A DNA stretch of 64,000 nucleotides, taken from positions 62,001 to 126,000 of the forward strand of contig WMCF01000110.1 of the NCBI GenBank assembly GCA_009792885.1, given 5' to 3'. The notes under the pieces are model-generated. The model did no database searches. It saw only the letters and a list, made by a program, of their open reading frames with translations, and had not been told where the DNA came from. Every line of letters begins with the position of its first letter. Position 1 is the first letter of the stretch. This DNA comes from Eremophila alpestris peregrina. Lineage: Eukaryota > Chordata > Aves > Passeriformes > Alaudidae. The position numbers and the translations under genes are program-made. Of this stretch, positions 52,701 through 63,536 are shown one piece after another.

Positions 52701-55700
52701 GTTTCAGGTAGACCACAGAACTTAAAATAGCGTCGTCCATGGTGAAAAACAGATGCTACTATGAGTAACACAAATGCGCAAAACACCTACAAATTCAAGA
52801 GCATTTTTGTGAGTAAGTACAAAACTCTCCCAAGATGAGCTCTTCCAATTAAGGAATTCAAGGGAAATTTTTCCTGCTTGTTATACTTTCATGCCAGATG
52901 CAGAATGAGGACTAGGGGAGAAACAACATCGGTTTATTCCTCACATTCTTACTTGAAGTGTCCTCCTGGCATTCTCTTGTCCTTCATGAACTTACTGGAT
53001 AGTTCTCAGACTGCTGGGGTTCCCACAGACTCTTAGGTTTTGGAGAGAGAATAAAACTTCACACATAAGGTTGCCTTCATTACCAACTCCCTCAAAGACT
53101 GATACAGAAACCTTGGATAAAAGTGGAAAGTACTAACTCCCCACGAGGGCAAGTGATAGTCTGCACCTTTCAAAAGGACAATGGGCTGAAGATTAACCAT
53201 TCTGTTTCTATGGCTTCTTGAACCACTGCCCCTAAAAATGTATTCAGGAAAAACTAAATCTTCTACTCTTATTGTCCTTCCTTTCATTAGGCCTGCTTAA
53301 GAGAGGACTAATTAGGTTAGTATTTTCTTTGGCTCCTGTACAATTTAGGTTTAGCATATACCTTCATTTTTATTTCCCATTAAACATCTAGTTCAAATAC
53401 ATGCGATGATAAAACAGACAGACTACCAAAAGAGAACAGTCTGAAAACTTTTCTTTTGATGAAGGCAGAAGACCTACTGGCATGCTCTCAGCTAGTGATT
53501 ACAGATAAATGCCACTGAAGTATAGCTCTTTAGAAGTCCTCTAAGCTACCCTGTGGCCAAAATCAGTTAAGTACATCAAGCAGCAGATGGTCAACCACAA
53601 GCAAAACGGAATACTTGCAGAGGAAAATGTTACAGGAATGCAATAAGCAGTGGTAGTGTAGCTTAACATGCTTTTTCAATTTCATTCATAGTAGCCTGCT
53701 CCTACTAGAAATAATAGTCAAGGGCATACATTAGAGATATTAAAACTTATCTTCTAAGTCACTTGTACATTCAAAAAACCTTCCCTGCCTACAACAGGTG
53801 TGCTAAATTCTATTATCTGCCAAAAAAAAAAATTCAAGGACTGTGCAACATATAAGATACATCAGCACTATAAATATTTCTAGGATTGTAAACCATAGAT
53901 TTTATTTAATTGCTTCTGCACACTTAGCTGTACTTGGGCAATGACAGGGACTACTAGAAGAGAAGAAAAAACCATTTTACCCAAGTCAAAGACAAAAAAC
54001 AAGAACCCTCTTGAGAATAAAATCAGGATACACACCTTCTAAAACCATACTTTCCCTCAGTAGTACATACATTTACCATTGGTGTTCCTCTCTTTATCTC
54101 TTTGAAAAGACATATACCAGCATAATGTGCTACCACACTCCACCATTTTCAAATTGTGGCCAAACTGAAGATTACCTATCTACTACAACCACACTCTAGC
54201 CATCCACACAATTTGTACACAAGAGTCTCAACTTTTTTCCTCTACTACCATCAGGAACAAGGAAATAAAGAAAACTCTGCCGAAGTTAAGCAAAACTGAG
54301 GAGAAAAGCTTACGGTAGATTACAAAATGCAGCTTTTTCTTCCTCTTATTTAGAAATGAATCTTTAGAAAAAGTCACAAGGAGGAGATTGCAGGGGACAT
54401 GAGTGTCTTCTGCAAAGCTTACACGTTAGCCTCATTCCCTTATTTTATGCACCTTCAAAGCTCATTCACAATGAAGACTGCTTTTGAAACTAGCACAAGT
54501 TAAGAAAATGCAATTTGGAGCTTCAGTCCAATGTCTTTTCACTCATACAAGCATTGCAATTAGTCAATACTTCAGAATCCAGCACAAACTTAATAGTAAA
54601 ATTGATTTTCCTATATTAATACTACTGCCCAGCAAACTCCACAGCAGATGTGTAGGCTCAACCCTACTGTGACAGACAACTCCTGCTTCTGACTCCAGTA
54701 ATTAAAAAAAAAACCTACTTCCAGTGAAAATTCTTTGGTAAATGTCTTGAAGCTGTGTACATATAGCCTGATGTAGCTTGACAATATAAGAGCTACACTA
54801 CCACAATCTTCAAAAAAGCCCTTTCACTCCAAAAGAGGTATGAGACAATATAAGCCTCAAATGCATGCTTAAGTAATTGATGGGCATGCTTGCTTCAGCA
54901 GGAAGAGACAAGGACTTTTCTATAGTTAAAGAAATGTCATCCGTTATCAAATACTAGTGGATGTATTCCTACTCTAGACTCCTCGAGTATCTGACATGAG
55001 CGCAATCTTAAGTCTTGCCTGTCTCAACAAGGATTTAATATTCTTGCCACAACTTTAAGGTACTAAGTCCTTGTCACAAGCATTTAGTTTGCTACCTCCT
55101 CACAGCTCTCTTCAGTTCACCCTCTTGTCTCTGCTCTGAACCATCATTGTTTTGGAAACTAGTTTTTTCTGCCACTCTCAGCACTACTTGTTTTCTACTG
55201 TTGTAGATGTGAGGTTTAGAAAGCAGAGACATACGTTCTTTCCCTCCTTAAGTTTCCTTCCAACCCGAAGCATGGTATTGGACCGTTTTTTGAATTTCTA
55301 ATTAGTGCAGAGGCAGTCACAGATGTACAATAATCAGTAACTGTTTTTAAGTGTTATATCCTTACAGGTTTGTGTGGTGATAAGCACAGGTTTTCTTTCA
55401 TGAGCAGGAGCAGAGGGAAGATAAGAACCTGTATTGTTTGATGCTCATTAAAGAAGTTGCTAAGAGTTTTACTTTTTTATGCGTATAAGATTCTCAAACT
55501 GCTACACTTCTTCACTGTTAAGGGCTAAATGACTTACTAAACCATCTTGGCCTTTCACTTCTCCATGCATGCAGAGTGCACAAAAAAACATCTGTACCTT
55601 GTTTGTAGCAGTAGCACTGGATCCTGGGACAACAGGCACATTGGTCACTTGCACTGATAAGTAGTTATTGTCTATAAGGGGCCAAGCACCTTCCACTTTG

Positions 55701-58608
55701 CATGTCTGGAAGTGATCCTTAAAAGTCCTCAGATGAGGATCCCCAAACAAGCCACAAAACAGGTAGGTCGGAGGAGTCTTCTCTCCCCAACGATGTTCCC
55801 TCGCTTTTGTGTGGCCACTGTAATTGCAAGGGTCATGGGTGGTTTCAGGATTGGTGGAGGATGTGGGTCCATCTTTGGTACAATTTCTCTGGGTCATGAG
55901 ATCACCGATCCCAAGCACTGCAGAATGGTAGACTAGGTTTCCACGGCATACTTTGGAATTGCGATAGGTACACAAAGAGTATGCCCGCAGAGCCTTGCAG
56001 AACTCCAAATCAAAGTCCTCAAGAGCCACGTTTAGATGTGAAGTGAAGGATATGAAATCAGTGGTGCACTTCTGGATTCCACAAGATGTGTGCAGCTGAC
56101 AGTCACCTAAGCACAAAACAGACAGCAAAAAGACATGAAGCAAACCTCTTAGGTGGTAATCCCTTTCCTCTCCTGCAAGTACCAAAGAAAACAACCCAAG
56201 AGAAACTTAAAAGTGCTCACCCATTAGGGAAACATTGCATTTTAGAAAAAAAGAGGTTGAAAGATAGAAAGATAGCAGTGGAGAGTATCTCAGAGGCTGA
56301 AAAGACTCATGATGTCTTCATCCATTATTTCATATTGTCTAGATGAAAATTAAGAGCACCAGGTCCTGTCAAGTATAAGCCAAACATTTCTTTCTAGATA
56401 CCAAGGTGATGATGCAATTCTGTGTTTAAACTAATCACTTAGTCAATAAAGAAGTCTCCATTTAGTCTTTCAGTACTTTACACTGTTTTTATATAAAATT
56501 CTGCCCCTCAGAAGAATGTGGTAAAGACAATAATGTTGTTTAAACATTGTTTAGATGTTAGACATGTCTAAATGTCTGAAAATGTTTAGACAAAAACTAG
56601 ACTGAATAAAGCAAAAATCAAGTTCTCTTCTAGAAACCAGGGTGGGGGGAGGATGGTAGGTAAGTGGACAAGGAGTTTGCTTTATTTCCCTGGCACTGCC
56701 ATAGCTAAAGCTCCACTGCTCGTTTTTTTGGGACTAATGCATGAAAAAACACAGTTGTCTGAAGTGCAAATTTTCAGCTAACGCACCTGTACATTGCAGC
56801 AGCTGTACCTCTCAGAACATAAGTCAGTAGTAAGACAAGGGGGAGAGAAACCCTCTCCCCCCAAACCCTGAAGTATTTATCAGATGTATACAACTGGTAC
56901 ACAGTTCAGTTTACATGAGCAAACCAGTCAGACTTTACCTGATGACCTGATTGCCATAAAAAAGCAGTTAACATCCTTGCAAGCAAACTGGAGTTTTACA
57001 GTTGTCTCCTCCACAGGTCTCAAAGGATGACCTGAAATTCTTCCAGATTCTCATGGCAGTTAACAATGGCTTTCTGAAGGTAACTTTTACCAAAGAACTC
57101 ACCAGGAGCAAAAATTAAATGAACACGACACACTAAGGGAAACAGAGCCAGACTTTTCCAATAGGTTAAAACCACGAGGACCCCAGTATAGGAGAGATTG
57201 CATTTCCTGCCATCCAAAGAGAAAATGGATCTTCATAAAGAATACGTCACAACTTAATGCAACAGCTGTCCAAGCCTGCAAAACTATCTACTAAAATTCA
57301 ACTGTGGGAACGTTTATCTGTAATTTCCCATTGTCATAAAGTGGGTTTTGAATGCCACAAAAATGCCTACAAAGACACATGACAGAATTAAAAAATAAAA
57401 GGGAAAACATAATTTATATATGAGAAACTCCTGAGCTGTGAGAAGTGGCAAACAGGCTGAATAACAGTATTTTTCATTTTTAAATAGTTGTTTTCTGCAA
57501 TGCACCCAGTGATGACAGGACATCAGCAATTTCTTTGCCTAACCCTTAGCTGACCTTCCTGAGTCAGTACTCACATGACTTACTCTGAATATCCAAACCA
57601 TTAATTTATAAGGGCAATATGTTTTGCCAGTGATGTGTAGCTAACATAAATCTCTTGTCAAAATCCCAAGACAAAACAAAGTAGGATGAGGAACTCTCCA
57701 CTACAGTTAAACATGACCATGTAAGTAAGCTGGAAGTTTCTTTGTGCAAGCCGTACATTCTGCAAAATACAAAAACCCTAACATTCTGAAAAAAAAAAAA
57801 AAAAACAAAACCACAAAAAAACAAACCCTAACAACCACCAAGTTCTGCGTTTGCAGANACAAAAAAACAAACCCTAACAACCACCAAGTTCTGCGTTTGC
57901 AGATACTCAAAAAAAGACAGAGGGAATGCTGCGTTTAGAGCCAGACTTTCAAAGTATCAAAACTTTCATTTCAGTTCAGTTGTAGTCTCAATATTATTTT
58001 AATCACAAATACATCAGGCTAGCTGAGCAAGTCTGTAAAGTTATCAAATAGTCACAGAATCAGAGATTTTTAGGGCTGGAACTGGGATCACCTACTCCAC
58101 ATCCCCCCAGCCAAGGCAGGAGCACTTGGAATAGGTGACACAGGAACGTGTCCAGATAGGGTTTGAATGTTTCGAGAGGGAAACTCCACGGCCTCCCTGG
58201 CAGCCTGTTCCAGTGTTCTGCCACCCTTACAACAAAGAAGTTCTTCCTCACGTTGATGTGAAACTTTTTGTGTTTCAGTTTATAGCCACTGTTCCTCTTC
58301 CTGTCGCTGGGCACTAGTGAAAGAGTCTGGCACCAGCCTCTCGGATGGCGATATTCATACGCATTAACGAGCTCCCCTCTCAGCCCTCTCCTCTCTGGAC
58401 AACACAGGCCCAGTTCCAGGATCCCTCCCCATGAAAGGCTCTACCTTTCATGAAGGAAAAGGAGGCTGCGGGCACCCGGCTGCGCTCCCGCCCCTGCCAG
58501 CCCCACACTCCCGGTACCTGCGCCCAGCAGCAGCAGCAGCAGCAGCAGCCGGAGGGCGGCGAGCGGCGGCTCAGCGCTGGGGGCGCGGGAGGGCGCAGCG
58601 CTCCCCAT
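46103..58608 (-). CDS. RGMB: RGMB, repulsive guidance molecule B (three coding exons, 422 aa)
   Basis: GPI-anchored cell-surface protein (also called DRAGON); a BMP co-receptor and neogenin ligand in nervous system and other tissues. The exons at 58518-58608, 55598-56106 and 46103-46771 join in frame to 422 codons and a TAG. Seen: a Leu-rich signal peptide (residues 1 to about 30), a cysteine-rich RGM N-terminal domain (33-150), the autocleavage motif FGDPH (151-155, cut between Asp153 and Pro154), a von Willebrand D-like C-terminal domain, N-glycosylation sites at 105, 125 and 368, and a hydrophobic GPI-signal tail (about 407-422). It lacks the RGD motif of RGMA. Human RGMB is 437 or 478 aa depending on start. 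An in-frame start 75 codons upstream (58833) could give a longer form. It is convergent with CHD1, as in mammals. Confidence 0.97.
48663..49054 (+). mobile_element. Solo LTR with 5-bp target duplication
   Basis: 392 bases starting TGTCAAGTGTTAGTCAG and ending GGCATCAGCA, so TG..CA termini, flanked by CCTCA at 48658-48662 and again at 49055-49059. AATAAA at 48984. A 5-bp duplication fits ERVL-type insertions. Antisense to RGMB. No internal retroviral sequence, so it arose by LTR-LTR recombination. Confidence 0.8.
50354..50412 (-). mobile_element. Short CR1 3'-end fragment, antisense
   Basis: CACGAATTCTACAATTGTTT followed by GAAAAGGACCTCTAACATCA reads as the antisense CR1 terminus (ATTCT repeat then GATGATC..AGGTCC). 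It abuts the next CR1 fragment, which runs the other way. Confidence 0.6.
50440..51105 (+). mobile_element. CR1 LINE 3'-end fragment, sense
   Basis: CR1 3' UTR: CTGAACATGAGCCAGGGTG, GAAGGGTCTGAAGCACAAAC, GAGGCTGTAACCAGGTGG, ending CTCAATGATCTTAAACGTCT and TCCAATCTAAATTATTCTGT. 5'-truncated. It lies antisense in RGMB intron 2. Confidence 0.85.
51200..51841 (+). mobile_element. Solo LTR with 4-bp target duplication
   Basis: 642 bases from TGTAATATATGTCTGGG to CATTTATAACA, with TG..CA termini and CATG on both sides (51196-51199, 51842-51845). It carries a clear TATA box (51640-51646), a GC-rich region and AATAAA at 51787-51792 in LTR order. A 4-bp duplication is typical of gammaretrovirus-like (ERV1) elements. 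Antisense to RGMB; the promoter signals look well preserved. Confidence 0.8.
55598..56106 (-). CDS. RGMB: RGMB coding exon 2: RGM N-terminal domain and cleavage site
   Basis: Acceptor GCTTAG and donor AACAAG/GTACAG. It encodes CGIQKCTTDFISFTSHLN, EFCKALRAYSLC, CRGNLVYHSAVLGIGDLM, NPETTHDPCNYSGHTKAREH, YLFCGLFGDPHLRTF and VTNVPVVPGSSATATNK. Split Gly codon with exon 1, phase 0 with exon 3. Confidence 0.97.
57813..57903. repeat. Identical 45-bp copies separated by one N
   Basis: 57813-57857 and 57859-57903 are identical, with the only N in the window between them. The likeliest reading is two overlapping contig ends that were joined without being merged. Confidence 0.9.
58052..58395 (-). mobile_element. 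CR1 LINE fragment, antisense
   Basis: Reads as CR1 3' UTR in reverse: CACAGAATCAGAGATTTTTA, CACGGCCTCCCTGGCAGCCT, AAGAAGTTCTTCCTCACGTT, and CGATATTCATACGCATTAAC. It lies in RGMB intron 1, in the same direction as RGMB, and ends next to the first exon. Confidence 0.85.
58518..58608 (-). CDS. RGMB: RGMB coding exon 1: signal peptide
   Basis: ATG at 58608 in a strong context (G at -3 and +4) starts MGSAAPSRAPSAEPPLAALR followed by eight Leu, encoded by eight CTG codons, and GA. Donor GCAG/GTACCG. The frame stays open upstream to an ATG at 58833, a possible longer start. An out-of-frame ATG at 58618 lies just upstream. Confidence 0.88.
58525..58548 (-). repeat. RGMB: (CTG)8 coding microsatellite in the RGMB signal peptide
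   Basis: Eight perfect CAG units on + give eight CTG leucine codons in the hydrophobic core of the signal peptide. Confidence 0.92.
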
Positions 58609-59039
58609 GCCGGGCCATGCAGCTCCCCGCGCCGGCGGCAGGACGGCGCCGCGGCATGAGGCGGCGGCGGCGCGGGCGTGCGGGCGGCGTTCTCCACGGT
58701 GCTCCCCCGTCCGCTTCCTCCTCCTTTTCCTGCTCCTCGGGGCTTCCCGCGCCTCCTCCTGCTCCAGCGGCACGGCCGCAGCCACAACAGCGAGACGTGA
58801 CGCGCCGCGCAAAAAAGGACGGACCCTCCACACCGCGGCGGCGGCTGAGCCCGCGCTGAGCCCGCCCTGCCCCTCCGGCTGCGCCGCCTTCTATTGGCTA
58901 CCTGAGCTGTCCATCACGGCCCGCCCCGGCGCCTGACGCCCCCTGGCGGCATCGAGTCGCCCGCCGCGGGCCCCGCTCCGCCTCCTCTGCGTCACCATCG
59001 GCGGGGAGCGCGCGCACGGCGGGCCGCGCCCTGAGGCGG

Positions 59040-59390
59040 GGGCGCGGGAGAGCGCCAGGGGTAGCGCCAGGGATAGCGCCGGCGTAGGGCGGGCAACAGC
59101 GCCGGGAGAGGAGAGGCAGAGGCAGAGGGTGCCCCGCCGGGATACGTCAGCAACACCGCTGGGACAAGAAAGGGGGCACCGCCAGGTTAGGGCAGGGACA
59201 CCTCAGGGGTGGGACGGGGAAGACCGGCGCAGCCAGGGGACACGGCCGGATAGAGCAAATGGGAACATCGATGCGCTGCCGGGAACAGGGCAGGGGACAT
59301 CGGTGGGACTGAGCAGGGGCTACCAGTGGGACAGAGCACCGGTGACAAAACACCGGGACAGAGCAGGACACCTCACCGGGGCGAGAATAG
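59040..59390. repeat. GC-rich degenerate tandem repeat
   Basis: Imperfect repetition of short units such as AGCGCCAGGGGT/AGCGCCAGGGAT and then GGGACAGAGCA/GGGACTGAGCA and CACCGGGACA over about 350 bases, upstream of the RGMB CpG island. Minisatellite-like. Confidence 0.65.
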
Positions 59391-59599
59391 GAAAAGAATC
59401 TGCTGCAGAAGAGAAATTCCATCATGTCAGGGTATTTTTTGAGCATCCAAAGGTAAACTTCCCTTAGAATATCTCATTGAGAAGCTAACAAGAGGAACTT
59501 ACCAGCACATTTCAGATGTAGGTAAAAATACTGCTTTCAGGCTGTTTGTTTTCCCAATCTATTTCTCCTTTCTAGCAAACATATTTCATACTCCTAAGA

Positions 59600-60142
59600 C
59601 CAGACTGGCTGAGGCCAACTGGTCGAGGTTCAACAAGGCCAGTTGCTGCCATTGTGTCACAGCAGTGCCCGCAGTGTCACTGGCTGGGGCAGTGGCTGGA
59701 AGGCTGCCTGGGGAAAAGGCTGGCAGAGCTGAACATGAGCCACCTGGGCATGCCAGTGGCATCCTGGCTTGGGTCAGCAATAGTGTGGCCAGCAGGAACG
59801 TCCCCTCCTACTCAGGACTTGTGAGGTCACACTTCAAATCTTTTGTTTAGTTTTGGGTTCCTCATGTCCAGAAAGACTTTGAGGTGCTGGAGGGAGTCCA
59901 GAGGAGATGAATAGACCCTGGGGAAGGGTCTGAAGCGCAAGTCCTCTGAGAAGAGGCTGAAGGAGTGGGGCGTGTTCAGTCTGGAGGAAAGGAGGATGAG
60001 TTGGGACTTTCTTGCCCTTTACAACTCCCTTAGAGGAGGTTGTAGCCAGATGGGGATTGGTCTCCTGCCGTGTCTCAAATGAAAGGACAACTGGAAATAG
60101 CATTAAGTTGCACCAAGGAACCAGCCTTGGTGATTCTGTGAT
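59600..60142 (+). mobile_element. CR1 LINE 3'-end fragment with internal deletion
   Basis: CR1 3' part: CTGAACATGAGCCACCTGGG, GGGAAGGGTCTGAAGCGCAA, GAGGAGGTTGTAGCCAGATG, then a jump from TTAAGTTGCACCAAGGAACC straight to the terminal GATTCTGTGATA. The usual stretch between these is missing. Confidence 0.8.
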
Positions 60143-61250
60143 ACGGTTCTTTGGGAAAAGCATGGTTGGTATACAAAATACTGTAAATAAATAAGAAAAC
60201 CACAATACAAAACAGACAAACTGATTCCCTTGGATTCCTGTTTATTAGAAAGTTTCTGGAAAATAAAAATCCAAGAAAGGAATGTTAATTTTATCAACCA
60301 TGTCTGAAAAAAACTCAGACAACTAACCAAAAACCCCAAACCCAAGCAAAAATCTGAGCTTTGAGTGTAAATTGCCACAACCTAGAAAGAAGATCTTTGG
60401 CTTCTGCTGTAGGTCACATAGTATTCATTAATCTAGCTGGAATTCTGAGAACCGTCACCTATGGTTTTCTTTTTCTTCAATACTCATAGAGAAATATTTC
60501 TGATGTTCGCCTCTACTAAGAGACAACATCAACCTCCTTTTAATTTCATATTGCTCTCATTTAATTTTCATTCTGTAGTAACAGCTACTTGCATTCCTTG
60601 AAGCTGTATTTGACTTTAGATGTTGTCACAGCAAGGGTACATGTACATGCTTCCTTTGGAGGCACATGGAGCCTCACCCTGTCTGTTCTTCCTGTGTTCC
60701 AGAAGCCAAGAAGCTGTGTTAGTGCACGGCACAGCTGACTTCCTGTCCATCTTCCTGTCCTGAAGGGGTTTATCCTCACAAGATCCATGCCACAGCAACA
60801 CCTCTGGACGCAGGTTTTGTTTGGGTTCTGGCTGAACTGTGGCCAGATCTGAGCAGAGGCAGAATCTTCTCATGCTGAACTACATTGGATACAAAGTTCT
60901 ACAGCCTTAGATGTTCCTGATTCTTTTTTTACCACTTAGCTTTATAAAGAGCTTAGCTAAGAAGATGCTTCACTAGAAATACAGCATATTTCTTTTCTCT
61001 TAGGATCTAATATTGTCATACTGCTATGGACTTTTTTTACTGGAGCAAAAAGTACAAAGAAAATAAGAGAACTGGCAGGGTGATAGAGGTAATTATTTTC
61101 CCTTAACTAATGCTGATTCATTCTACAAGGAGCAGCTCCCTGTCACCCATGCAACTGAGGGACCCTCTGACCCCAAGACTCGGGGCACTCTAAGCACTCA
61201 CTTTGTAAGCAAACAGTTCTGCTCTCATAGCAGCAAATGGGGCTGGAACA
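60143..61250. other. Intergenic DNA, nothing recognised
   Basis: AT-rich DNA between CR1 elements, without coding or repeat signal that I recognise. Confidence 0.5.
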
Positions 61251-61280
61251 AATGACAGAATCACAGAATGAACTAGGTTG

Positions 61281-61931
61281 ATGACTTTGTGATGCTTGTA
61301 TCCCCCCAACTGTCTCTTATGTTTGTGCTGGATATTAAGTTCTACACATTTAAGACTGGTTCCGAGAGTGAAGGGGGAGGAAGAAGAAATGTGCAGTTTA
61401 TTTTCAGAAGCTGCTCTTGCTCCCCTGCGTTGCTTCTCCCAGACTGTGTTGTCTACAGACAGACAGCGGGAGAGAGCTCTCCTTTTTAGTTAGTTTTTAG
61501 CTAGCTGAGGCAGAGAAGTTCCCTGGAGTGTTTTAGGGTTTTTTTCTTCTTTTTCATGGAATTGTTTAAACCTGTTCTGGACTGAAAAACTCAGAAAACA
61601 CCTGGATCTCACACCTGCAGCCCACTGGGGCGCAGGACAACATTTTCCAGCACCAGAGGGACTGATAAGAGACTGAGCAAGCTGAGCACAACCCACAGCA
61701 GGGGCTTTCTCAGTTTTGCCATCTCTCTTCAGAACAGCGAGAAGTTTTGTGGTTTGATATTGTTCATTGTTTTTGTGCTTGTGGGCACTTTGCTTGTTGA
61801 AAAAACAGTTTTTTCCACTTTTCTCTAAGGAAATTTTTTCCCAGGCTAGCTGGGGGAGGGGCTGCTTGAACTTGCTTTTCAGAGGGACCCCATTTGGAGG
61901 TTTCCTCCCAAATTTGCCCTAAACCAGGACA
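61281..61931 (+). mobile_element. LTR (ERVL-like) inserted into a CR1
   Basis: About 650 bases ending GCCCTAAACCAGGACA, a sequence I associate with a songbird ERVL LTR, starting near TGATGACTTTGTGATGC. CR1 sequence stops at AACTAGGTTG on the left and resumes as GCTGGAAAAGG on the right, so GTTG/GCTG may be the remains of a target duplication. The exact 5' base is uncertain. Confidence 0.65.
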
Positions 61932-62637
61932 GCTGGAAAAGGCCTTTAAGATCATCTAGTCCTACCTATGACCTAGCACCTCCTCATCAACTAAACCATG
62001 GCACTGAGTGCCATGTCCAGTCTTTTTTAAAACACATCCAGGGATGGTGACTCCACCACCTCCCTGGGTAGATGATTCCAGTGTGTAGCCACTCTTTCAA
62101 GTGAAGAATTTTTTTCTGACATCTAACTTAAACTTCCCTTGGTGCAGCTTAAGACTGTGCCCTTTTGTTCTGTCAGTTGTTGCCTGGGAGAAGATACTGA
62201 TCCCCACCTGACTACAGCCACCTTCCAGGTAGTTGCAGAGAATAAGGTCACCTCTGAGTCTCCTTTTCTCCAGGCTAACCAATCCCTCAGTCATTCCTCA
62301 CAGGGCTTGTGTTCCAAGCCCCTCACCAGCCTTGTTGCCTCCTCTGGATGTGCTCAAGCGTCTCAAGGCCCTTCCTAAACTGAGGGGCCAGAACTGGACA
62401 CAGCACTCGAGGTGTGGCCTCACCAGTGCTGAGTACAGGGGAAGAATGACCTGCTGGCCACACTGTTCCTGATACAGCCCAGGAGCCATTGACCTCCTTG
62501 GCCATCAGGGCACAGTGCTGGCTCATGTTCAGCTGCTGTCACAGCACCCCCAGGTCCCTTTCTGCCCAGGCACTGCCCAGCCACTCTGTCCCCAGCCTAT
62601 GGCATTGCAGGGGGCTATTGTGGCCAAAATGCAGGAC

Positions 62638-63536
62638 TCAATTGGAGTTGTTAAACTTCATCTTGTTGGACTCAGCCCATGTATCCAGCCTGTCCAGGTC
62701 ACTTTGCAAAGTCCTCCTACCCTCCAATAGATTGACACATGCTCCCAGCTTGCTGCCATCTGCAAATTTACTGATGGAGGACTCAATCCCCTCATCCAGA
62801 TCATCAGTGAAGATATTAAACAGGACTGGCCCTAGCACAGACCCCTGAGGAACACCACTGGTGACTGGCCACCAGCTGGATGCAGCACTGTTCCCCACCA
62901 CTCTCTGGGCCCAGCCATCCAGCCAGTTCCTAACCCAGTAAAGCGTGCTCCTATCCAAGCTGTGGACTGCCAGCTTTTCCAGGAGTGTGCTGTGGGAGAC
63001 AGTGTCAAAGGCCTTGCTGAAGTCCAGACAGACAACATCCACAGCCTTTCCTGCATCCACCAGGTGGGTCACTTGGTCATAAAAGATCAGGTTGGTCAAG
63101 CATGACCTATCCCTCCTAAACCCATGCTGGGTCTGATACCCTGGCCATCCTGTAGGTGCCATGTGATGGCACTCATGACGATCTGTTCCATAACCTTGCC
63201 AGGTACTGAGGTCAGGCTCACTGGCCTGTAGTTTCCCAAATCTTTCAGTCCTTCTTGTGGATGGGTGTCACATTGGCCAGCTTCCATCCCACTGAGCCAG
63301 GACTGCTGGTAAATGATGGAGAGTGGCTTTGCAAGCTCATCTGCCATCTCCCTCATCATCCTAGGATGGATCCCATCTGGTCCCATAGATTTATGAGCAT
63401 CTAAGTGGCTCAGCAGGTCTCTGACTGCTTCCTGCTGGATAACAAGGGGGGCTATTCTGCTCCCTGACACCATCTGCCAGCCCAGGAGGACAGTTCTCCT
63501 AAGGACAACCTGTCTTTCTGTTGAAAACTGAGGCAA
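62638..63536 (-). pseudogene. CR1 ORF2 reverse-transcriptase remnant
   Basis: Two open pieces in different frames. The upstream one (63096-63536) has DAHKSMGPDGIHPRMMREMA and LGNYRPVSLTSVPGKVMEQI; the downstream one (62638-63162) has VVCLDFSKAFDTVSH, GVPQGSVLGPVLFNIFTDDL and FADGSK, where active copies have an Asp pair (ADD). A frameshift near 63100-63260 and the changed catalytic Asp make it inactive. Further decayed ORF2 is visible up to about 63900. Confidence 0.85.

Larger units (their letters stand above)
46772..55597 (-). other. RGMB: RGMB intron 2 (8.8 kb)
   Basis: It holds two solo LTRs (48663-49054, 51200-51841) and CR1 fragments (50354-51105). The parts 46.8-48.6, 49.1-50.3 and 51.9-55.6 kb are AT-rich without recognised genes or repeats. 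Confidence 0.85.
56107..58517 (-). other. RGMB: RGMB intron 1 (2.4 kb)
   Basis: AT-rich intron with the N-flanked duplication (57813-57903) and an antisense CR1 fragment (58052-58395); otherwise nothing recognised. Confidence 0.8.
58450..59110. promoter_or_regulatory. RGMB: CpG island and probable RGMB promoter / 5' UTR
   Basis: Very GC- and CpG-rich block in otherwise AT-rich DNA, covering RGMB exon 1 and about 500 bases upstream. It contains GC-box-like GGGGCGGG/CCCGCCC runs and no clear TATA box. The transcription start cannot be fixed from sequence. Confidence 0.75.

Noticed and set aside
55712..56346. Plus-strand open frames opposite RGMB exon 2
   Set aside because: They are shadows of the conserved minus-strand coding exon.
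57790..57890. Telomere-like ACCCTAAC motifs
   Set aside because: Only single CCCTAA units within A/C-rich DNA, not tandem telomere repeats.
58431..58936. Several open frames over 100 codons on both strands near the RGMB first exon
   Set aside because: High GC content makes long open frames by chance; only the frame containing the signal peptide matches a known protein.
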